A DNA stretch of 29,888 bases from Poronia punctata (Eukaryota; Ascomycota; Sordariomycetes; Xylariales; Xylariaceae), in contig MU401799.1 in the NCBI GenBank assembly GCA_022579005.1, forward strand, positions 1 to 29,888. Reading direction: 5' to 3'. Of the stretch, positions 22,501 through 29,888 are shown in pieces. Made by a program: the position numbers and the translations under genes. The notes under the pieces were generated by a model. The model was not told the DNA's origin, searched no databases, and was given only the letters and a program-made list of their open reading frames with translations. Position 1 is the stretch's first letter; every line of letters starts with the position of its first letter.

Positions 22501-24641
22501 GTTTATTAATAAATAATAAAAAGTAAATAAATAAAAAGGCTTAGTTTATTTATTTATTTTATATAGCTTTGCTTATATAGCTTATTAAAAACGTTATTAA
22601 AAATAGCTTAGTTTTTAGTACTAAAAATGAAGTTAACTATTTAACTTTGTTTATTATTAATTGTTAACTAAAAAAATTTATTTACTTTTTTAAAAAATAT
22701 TAAATTTTTTTTAAAAAATATTAAAATTTCTTTTTATTAGTTTTTATTTTTTAAAAGGTTTTTTAAATTTTAAAAAATTTTGCTAAATATAAAATCTTAA
22801 CTAGTATATATAAACTATTTATTTAAACTAACAATTTTTAAGTTTAAAAAGTTTTTAAATCTTTATAGCTAAAAAGAACTTAATTATTTTAAGTTTAATT
22901 TTTTTTTTTTTACCTTAATTTAATTTAATAGTAAATACTTTAATTACTTTTAATTATATTTTTATATTTTATACTTCTTTGCTTAATATAAACTTTTTTC
23001 CTATAGTTAAATAAAATATAATAGTTAATTTAAAATTTTATTGCTAATTAAGCATTTAATAAAAATATTATTTACAATGTTTATTTTATTAAATATTTTT
23101 ATAAAACTAAATACTTATAATAGTACTATAGCTACTATTATAGCTTTTAAATATTTCTTTAAATAACTTTTTATACTTTAATTTTTATTTATTTATTAAT
23201 AGTTTTTACTTTTATACCTTTTTTAACTTTTTTTAGTTTATAAAATAAGTTAGTTATAATAGTAATATTAAAAGTAGTTAATTTTATAAATAAAAAACCT
23301 ATATTTTTATAAATTAGCTTAAAAGTAAGGTTTTAATTTAAAAATAATAATTTATACTATATTAAGGCAAATAATGTTTTTTTTAGTTTTAAAATAACTA
23401 TTTTATTTAAAGTTATTTTATAAATATATAAATATAACCATAATTAAATTATAAAAAAGCTTTTAAATCTTTTTATAGTATTAAAAATAATGCTTTTAGT
23501 TTTAAATTTTATTTTAGCTTTATAAGTATTATCAAAGTTAGTTTTTAATAATATTTAAAGTTTTATAACTTTAATAAATACCTACATAAATATAGTAAAT
23601 TTAATTTATTTATTTTTAAAGTTACTTATTTTAACTATATATATTTTTTACTATAGTATATTTAGTATGCTTAACTTTTTTACTTTTAATATATTAAACT
23701 TTATTTAATTATTTTTTAATAATATATATAGTTATATTTAATAACTTATAAGTAATAATATTATAACCTATTGTAATATTAAAATAAATAATAGTTTTTA
23801 TAAATTTATATTTTAAATAAACTAAAATATATAAATAAAAGTATTATTATTAGCTAATAATTTTTTAAAACTTTTTAAAAGTATTATAATTAAAATATTA
23901 AGTTTTAAAACTTTTATATTATTAAACTTAATAAAATAAGCTTTTTATATATTTTTTATTTAATACTAGTTTAAATACTTAAGAAACTAATTTTATTATT
24001 TAAATAACTAGTTATATTTTAAGCAAGTTTACTTTAATAGCTTTATAGTAAAAGTATTATAAAACTTTATAAGCTTTTAATTATATTTTTAACTATAATG
24101 TTTTTTTAAGTTTAAAAATATATTATTATAATGTTTATAGTTAATATTATAGTTAATACCTATAAATGCTTTATTTATTTTTAAATTTAAAGGGCTATTA
24201 GTTAATAAATTTATTTAGCATTTATATAAGTTAGATTTATATTTTTTAAAAAATTTAATAAGTTATTCTTTTTAAACTTATTTAGATTTTAAAGCTTATT
24301 TTTATTTTTAATTTTTGTTTTAAATTAGTTATTTTTTTAACACTTATTTTAATAATAATTATAATTATTATTATAGTTATAACTTTAACTATGCTTATTA
24401 TTATGTTTATTATATTAATAGCTTTTGCTTTTATTACTACTTTTATTATTTAATTAGTTTTTTAAAAAATGGTTAAGCTGCTTTTTTTACTTTTGTTTTT
24501 AAACTTAAAAATATATAAACTTAGCTACTAACAAAGGTATAGCTTTTTTATAAGCAAAAAGCTTAAAATATTTACTAAAAGCTTTTTTTAATTAAGTATA
24601 AGTACGTTTTGCTTTAAACCAAGGTTTGTAGCTAATTATAC
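19569..24641 (-). mobile_element. Family B copy B2, probable Ty3/gypsy-like retrotransposon, RIP-inactivated
   Basis: Only 21430-23150 is proven repetitive, by alignment with B1. The flanking parts (19569-21429 and 23151-24641) are assigned to the same element because they are contiguous, equally mutated and T-rich on plus, implying minus sense. If so, the element is about 5 kb. Presumed gag lies at the right (a low-complexity tract at 24350-24451), pol in the middle, and RNase H and integrase towards 19569. It lacks about 50 bases present in B1 (8800-8850), which removes the RT connection motif. No LTR pair was found; repeat C2 at the left is a candidate. No frame is open. Confidence 0.6.
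24350..24451. repeat. Low-complexity ATT/TTA-rich tract in B2
   Basis: This tract is built of near-trinucleotide repeats (TTATTATTA, ATTATAATTATT, TTTATTATT). On the minus strand it would be an AAT/ATA tract that might derive from repeated CAA, CAC or AAC codons in a gag-like region after C-to-T change. It could equally be plain AT-rich low complexity. Confidence 0.4.
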
Positions 24642-24698
24642 CTACTATAACTACTTTTTTTAATTAAAATTATTATTTACTAATAAATAACTTGCTTT
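24642..24698 (+). repeat. Left arm of a 57-bp inverted repeat around A3
   Basis: This arm begins CTACTATAACTACTTTT and ends TAACTTGCTT, and matches the reverse complement of 27514-27570 with about three substitutions of RIP type and a one-base indel. It sits 8 bases before the A3 LTR. It may be the real end of B2 or part of another repeat. Confidence 0.75.
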
Positions 24699-24706
24699 AT
24701 TATATT

Positions 24707-24941
24707 TATAAGGCTTAAAGCAATAGGTTAGTTACAAGGTAATGTTGCTAGCAATTATAAAAACTAGGTATATTAAATAACTTTTGTTTAATTAGCTAAG
24801 TAAATAACCAGACTAGCTAAAAAGATTAAAAAAGATATAATTAAAAAAGATTTAGCTATTAGTTAGCGTAGCTTTAGCTAGTATATAGTTTATACGCAAA
24901 TAGCTTAGCAAGCAAGTTTTTTAGCTAAGTACCTTGTTATA
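24707..24941 (-). repeat. Family A LTR (3' LTR of A3), 235 bp
   Basis: On plus it starts TATAAGGCTTAAAGC and ends ACCTTGTTATA. The sequence GTTACAAGG survives here where the other copies have GTTATAAGG, confirming that the common form arose by CA-to-TA change. Confidence 0.85.
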
Positions 24942-24943
24942 CT

Positions 24944-24976
24944 GCTTTTTTTTAAGTTGCTAGTTTTTAGCAATTT
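24944..24976 (-). promoter_or_regulatory. Polypurine tract and hairpin of A3
   Basis: A purine run on minus (24944-24953) is adjoined by the 9-bp stem, 5-base loop hairpin at 24954-24976, as in A1 and A2. Confidence 0.5.
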
Positions 24977-27378
24977 TAGCATTTATAAGTATATTGGCTA
25001 ATTAGGCCTGCTGTTAGTTTTTTAATTAAATCATTTTATTATATTTTATAAGCTATTTTTATATTAACTTATTAAGTTATATTTAGCTTTATATATTTTC
25101 TTTTAATTTTATAACCTTATTTTTAAAATTTGCTTTTTTTACATTATTATTTTATTAAGCTTTTTACTAAGTAACTATTACTATATTGCTTTCAAAGCTT
25201 TTTTATTTTAAGTTTATATATTAGCATACTTTTAATGCTAAACTAAGCTAGTTGTTTTTAAACTATAAATTTTTTAATTTTACTTATAATTTTACTAAGC
25301 TTAATAATAATAAGCTAAAAGTTATTACTATACTTAATAAAAAGCTTTATTAAGATTATATTTTTAATATATATTTAAATTTTTATATTTACTATGTTTA
25401 CTATACTAGAAATATTAACTATACTCTTTATATAAAAAACTACTATAGTTATTATATTATATATTTAATGCTTTATTGCTTATTAATTTTACTAAATATT
25501 AAATTTTTCAATACTTTTTGCTTTACTTAGTATAGCTTCAAATATTATATTGTATGCTTTTTGCTTTTATATTAAACTTAATACTATTTAGCAAACTTAT
25601 TAAGCTAATATTACTATAAATAAAAACGCTGCTTTAGTAAAAAACACTTTTATTATTATAAGTTAACAAATATTTTGTTTATTTAAAGTAGGCTTAGCTT
25701 TTTAGCGCATAGTTATATTTAAAACAAAGCTAATTATATTAATATAAAAAGAAACTACTATGCTACTATTTATTAAAAATTAGTTTTTATTTATTAGTTA
25801 TTAATTATTATTATTGCTTTTTTTCTAGTTTATACTTTTTACTACTTATTTACTAATTTAATTACTAATGCTTAGTAAGCTTCTATTAATAAAAAGTTTT
25901 TACTTAATAATTTTAATAATATTTTATATAAAGCTTTTTTTTTTAAGTATTAAAATAGCTTTTTAAGTAATTTAAATGCTTGCTTATGCTAGTTATATAT
26001 ACCTATTTTAAAAAGCGCTAATAAAAAGCTAAGCTTTTAAAACACTTATAAAAATAAAAGTATTAAAACACTTTTTAGTATTAGTAAAGCTTATTAAAAG
26101 CTTTTTGCTTATAAAGTTATTTTTATTACTATTACTCGCTTTATTTATAATACTTATTAAGCTATACTACTTATTTTTAGCTATAATTATTTTAATAATA
26201 TAATATATTTTTTGTTTTTTTAGCTACTTTTTAGCTTTTGCTTACTAACTTTTTACTTAATAATAATATTTTTTATATTAATAATTTAAATATATTTTAA
26301 GTTATAATAAGCTTTTAAAAAATAAGTTTTTAATTTTTTATAATGCTATAGCTTAGTTTTAATTACTTAGCAATAGCTTGCTATTTTTTTATTAATTAAA
26401 AATATACTTTATAACTTTAATACTTATATGCTAATATAATTACTTTATTTATTATTTTATTTTATATAAACTTTATCAACTGTTTTTTTATATTAGTTTA
26501 GCAAATAGCTTATATTTACTAAGTGGTTAGCTAGCTTTTAAATATTATATTTTATTAGCTAGCTTTTTTATTTTAAGTTATATTTACTTTAATTATTTTA
26601 ATATTAAATAAGTAAATTGTAATATGTTTTATTTTACTTTTTTTAATTTATGTAATGCTATTTAACTACTATTTTTAAGCTAGTTTATTTATAAGTTAAA
26701 TAATAATATAAAAGATATATTATAAACTTAAAAACAAAATTTAAATAACTTAATTTAGTATATTTAAGTTTTTACTTTTTTAGTCACTTTAACTTTAATA
26801 TATATATAAGCTAACTTTTTTTATACTTAAATTTAAAGTATATTAATAATAGCTTTACTATATTATTTACTTAAAACTTTTTTAGCATATAATACTTATT
26901 ATAATACTTTAGCATTATTTTTATAGCTTACCTTTAGTGCTTATAAACTATATAGCATATAGCTCTTATTTACTATAGCTGCTTTTTTACTTTTTAAATA
27001 TTAAATTAAAGCTGCTTTAATATATATTTAATACTTTTTAAGTAATACGTATATAGCACTTTAAATAATAAATAGCTTATAATAATATGCTAGCTATTAT
27101 TATATATAAACTTAGCTTTTATTAGTACTTTAACTTAGCTATTTAGCTTGCTAGTATAAAAAATATAAAAACACTTTTTTAAATTTAGTATACTTATTTT
27201 ATTTAGCTATTAGTTTAAAAGTACTATATAGTAAATAACTACTAATTTACTTTTTATACGTTATAAAACTTTTTTTAAAAATTTGCTTATAATAAGTTTA
27301 TTTTTATTGCTTATAATTTTTTTAGAAAACTTATACTAGTAATTTACTTTTTAGTATATAATTGCTATAACCTTAAAC

Positions 27379-27594
27379 TAGCTAAGCTAACGTTGTACTC
27401 TAGCTTAAAGCATTGCTACTAAGTAAAGCAATTAGCTATAGCTTAAACTTAAAAACATTATATATAATAAAACTGTTTTAAAAAAATACTTTTTTAAAAA
27501 GCTTAAATATTTTAAGCAAGTTACTTATTAGTAAGTAATAATTTTAATTAAATAAAAGTAGTTATAGTAGCATACTTACCTATAAAATTTATAT
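27379..27594. other. Spacer between A3 and A4 with an inverted-repeat arm
   Basis: These 216 bases are not family A. The right portion contains the second arm of the inverted repeat (27514-27570). The left portion keeps several CA, TG and TC dinucleotides (GTTGTACTCTAGC), so it is less mutated than its neighbours. No gene is visible. Confidence 0.6.
27514..27570 (-). repeat. Right arm of the 57-bp inverted repeat around A3
   Basis: Starts AAGCAAGTTACTTATTAG and ends GTTATAGTAG on plus; it is the inverted match of 24642-24698. It still holds the G and C at sites where the left arm has A and T. Confidence 0.75.
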
Positions 27595-29888
27595 TATTAT
27601 GTTGCTTTTAAAGCTTTTTATTTTAAGTTTATATACTAATATACTTTTAATGCTAAAATAAATTAGTTATTTTTAAATTATAAAATTTTTAATTTTAACT
27701 ATAATTTTGCTTAGCTAAATAGTAATAAGCTAGAAATTATAATAATACTTAGTAAAAAGCTTTGCTAGCACTATATTTTTAGTATACATTTAGATTTTTA
27801 TATTTATTATTTTTGCTGCTTTAATAACGTTAACTACGCCTTTTATAAAAAAAACTATTAAAGTTGTTATATTATACGTTTATTACTTTTTTACTTATTA
27901 GTTTGCTTAAATATATTTTTTTTAAATACTTTTTATTTTAGTTAGTATAGCTTAATAGATTATATAGTATACTACCTATTTTTGCGCTAAAATTAAAAAC
28001 GCTTAGCAAAACTATTAAGCTACTATTGCTAAAGCTAAAAATAAAAACAAAAATAAAAATATAAGTATAAATGCTACTTTATTAAATAATATTTTTATTA
28101 TTATAAGTTAATATATATTTTATTTATTTAAAATAAGCTTAGCTTTTTAATAAGCAGTTGTTTTTTTAAAAAAAGCTAGTTATATTTATAAAAAAAAACG
28201 CTATATTACTATTTATTAAAAATTAGTTATTATTTATTGCTTATTAACTATTATAATTACTTTTTTTATAGTTTATAGCTTTGCTGCTTATTTGCTAATA
28301 TATTTACTAATACTTAGTAGTTTTATATTAGTAAAAAAAAGCTTTTATTTAATAACTTTAATAATATTATATATAAAGCTTAGTTTTTTGTTTTTTTTAA
28401 AAAATATTAAAATAGCTTTTTAAATATTTTAAATACTTATTTATACTAGTTATATATGCTTATTTTAAAAGCTGCTAATAAAAAGCTAAACTTTTAAAAA
28501 GCTTATAAAAATAAAAACAATAAAGCGTTTTTTAATATTAGCAAAGCTTATTAAAAATTTTTTGCTTATAATATAGTTTTTATTATTATTACTAGCTTTA
28601 TTTATAAAATTTATTAAATTATATTGTTTATTTTTAGCTATAGTTATTTTAATAATATAGTATATTATTTACTTTTTTAGCTACTTTTTAGCTTTTACTT
28701 ATTAACTTTTTATTTAATAATAATACTTTTTATATTAATAGTTTAAGTATATTTTAAATTATAATAAGTTTATTAAAATATAAATTTTTATTTTTTATAA
28801 TATTATAGCTTAGTTTAGCTTGCTTAGCAATAGCTTATTATTTTTTTATTAACTAAGTATATATTTTATAATTTAATATTTATTATGCTAATTATAATTA
28901 CTTTACTTATTATTTTATTTAATATAAACTTTTTTAACTTTTTTTTTATATTAGTTTAGTAAATAGTTTATATTTACTAAGTATTTAGCTAGCTTTTAAG
29001 TATTATATTTTACTAGCTAGCTTTTTTATTTTATTAAGTATTTTTATTTACTTTAGTTTTTTTAATACTAAATAATATTTTTTATTATTTATTTTTTTTG
29101 CTTATTTTTTAATTTAAATAGTACTATTTTGCTAATATTTTTTAGCTAGTTTATTTATAGCTTAAATAATAATATAAAAATATATTATAAATTTAAAAAT
29201 AAATTTTTAATAACTAGATTTAATATATTTAAGTTTTTATTTTTTTAATAACTTTAATTTAAATATATATAAAAGCTAGTTTTTTTTTATACTTAAATTT
29301 AAAATATACTATTAATAGCTTTATTATATTATTTACTTAAAACTTTTTTAATATATAATACTTATTATAATATTTTTATATTAACTTTACTGCTTATTTT
29401 TAGTACTTATAAATTATATAATATATAGCTTTTATTTACTATAGCTTTTTTTTTACTTTTTAAATATTAAATTAAAGCTGCTTTAGTATATATTTAATAC
29501 TTTTTAAATAGTATTTATATAATGCTTTAAATAATAAATAGCTTATAATAATATATTAGCTATTATTATATATAAACTTAATATTTGCTAATATTTTAAC
29601 TTAGCTATTTAGCTTATTATTATAAAAGTACTATATAATAAATAGCTATTAATATATTTTTTATATTTTATAAAACTTTTTTTAAAATTTGCTTATAATA
29701 AGTTTATTTTTATTATTTATAATTTTTTTTAAAAAACTTATATTAGCAGTTTACTTTATAATATATAATTACTATAAGCTTAATAATATTAAACATTTTT
29801 TATATAAAAATAAATAATATTATTTTTATAAACTAGTTTATAATAATTAAAATTATATTATAAATATTATTATTTGCTTTTATATATA
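27595..29888 (-). mobile_element. Family A copy A4, internal 3' part, runs off the window
   Basis: It aligns to A1 from about 1163 to 3475 and to A3 from about 25180, in the same orientation (sense minus), and continues past the right edge. It lacks the family A 3' LTR and untranslated region: its left end falls at the same element position as that of fragment A5 (TGCTTTTAAAG or TGCCTTTAAAAG). It is heavily mutated with no open frame. The truncation at a shared point suggests it may belong to a sister subfamily. Confidence 0.78.

Larger units (their letters stand above)
24707..27378 (-). mobile_element. Family A copy A3, 3' part (3' LTR to mid-pol)
   Basis: It is collinear with A1 from the left LTR to about A1 position 3358. 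Sense is minus, so it retains the 3' LTR (24707-24941), the polypurine tract and hairpin (24944-24976), the 3' untranslated region and about 2.2 kb of 3' pol, and lacks RT, gag and the 5' LTR. It ends at about 27378 in unrelated sequence. It is less mutated in the LTR than A1 (it keeps TTACAAGGTAATG). No frame is open. Confidence 0.82.
1..29888. other. RIP-mutated AT-rich transposon block
   Basis: The whole window is extremely AT-rich, with long runs of T or A and dense TpA. Surviving C is mostly in ACT, GCT and GCA contexts; TpC, CpC, CpG and most CpA are nearly absent, as are their complements. Every large stretch is a diverged repeat present elsewhere in the window, and stops saturate all frames. 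This is what repeat-induced point mutation leaves in filamentous ascomycetes (known biology); naming the process is an inference from composition and from the substitution pattern in the RT frames of A1 and A2. A mitochondrial or protist AT-rich origin is less likely because no conserved gene is present. The spacers at 9723-10317, 17736-18230 and 27379-27594 keep more CA, TG and CC than the repeats. Confidence 0.85.

Noticed and set aside
24130..24200. A protease-like or zinc-knuckle motif on the minus strand of B2
   Set aside because: Some spaced Asn, Tyr and His codons could be decoded into such a motif, but only by choosing changes freely; no frame gave the expected spacing.
1..29888. The window as a mitochondrial, plastid or AT-rich protist chromosome
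   Set aside because: There is no conserved organellar or housekeeping gene, tRNA or rRNA. The RT frames show transition-type stops and the content is repeated LTR elements, which fits RIP in a nuclear fungal genome better.
1..29888. Short open frames scattered in all six frames
   Set aside because: They are short, low-complexity (mostly Lys, Asn, Ile, Tyr, Phe, Leu), and lie within elements whose real frames are full of stops.
1..29888. Centromere or telomere
   Set aside because: Long AT-rich RIP blocks do occur at fungal centromeres, but nothing in the sequence itself (no telomeric repeat, no way to see CENP-A) supports either here.

Overview
No intact gene is visible in this window. The sequence is very AT-rich (roughly 10-20% G+C by eye over most of it), full of TAA and TAG, and built almost entirely from diverged copies of retrotransposons. 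CpA/TpG and TpC/GpA dinucleotides are scarce and TpA is in great excess. Where a retrotransposon reading frame can still be followed, its stops sit where C-to-T or G-to-A changes would turn Trp, Arg or Gln codons into TAA or TAG. This is the footprint of repeat-induced point mutation (RIP), which points to an AT-rich, heterochromatic, transposon-graveyard block of a filamentous ascomycete (Pezizomycotina). The species cannot be named from this.

Two large families account for most of the window. Family A is a Ty3/gypsy LTR retrotransposon of about 7.4 kb with 234-bp LTRs whose ancestral ends were probably TGTAACA...CTTTACA. It is present as A0 (1-706, partial), A1 (707-8002, nearly complete, sense on minus), A2 (10318-17735, complete, sense on plus), two fragments A5 (18405-19100) and A6 (19101-19363), A3 (24707-27378, 3' part) and A4 (27595 to the window end). 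The reverse transcriptase core can be read through the RIP damage in the same 51-codon frame in A1 and A2, which fixes the family and the sense strand. Family B (B1 8003-9722, B2 about 19569-24641, both sense on minus) also looks like Ty3/gypsy, from a recognisable RT-to-RNase H connection motif in B1. A short third repeat, C (18231-18404 and 19373-19568), has LTR-like ends resembling those of family A.

Layout: A0 and A1 lie head to tail with two LTRs abutting at 706/707. A1 is inserted in B1, whose uninterrupted counterpart is B2 near 21430. A less mutated spacer (9723-10317) with a small minisatellite and one decayed reading frame separates B1 from A2. A second spacer (17736-18230) precedes a scrambled cluster of C and A fragments (18231-19568), then comes B2. 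A3 is bracketed by a 57-bp inverted repeat (24642-24698 and 27514-27570). A4 runs off the right edge.

I found no tRNA, rRNA, CRISPR array, replication origin or functional operon. I see no new molecular system. The points of interest are the mutation footprint, the nesting history, a possible sister subfamily with different LTRs, and the inverted repeat around A3. All alignments were done by eye; boundaries of fragments are good to about 5-20 bases, LTR ends to a few bases.
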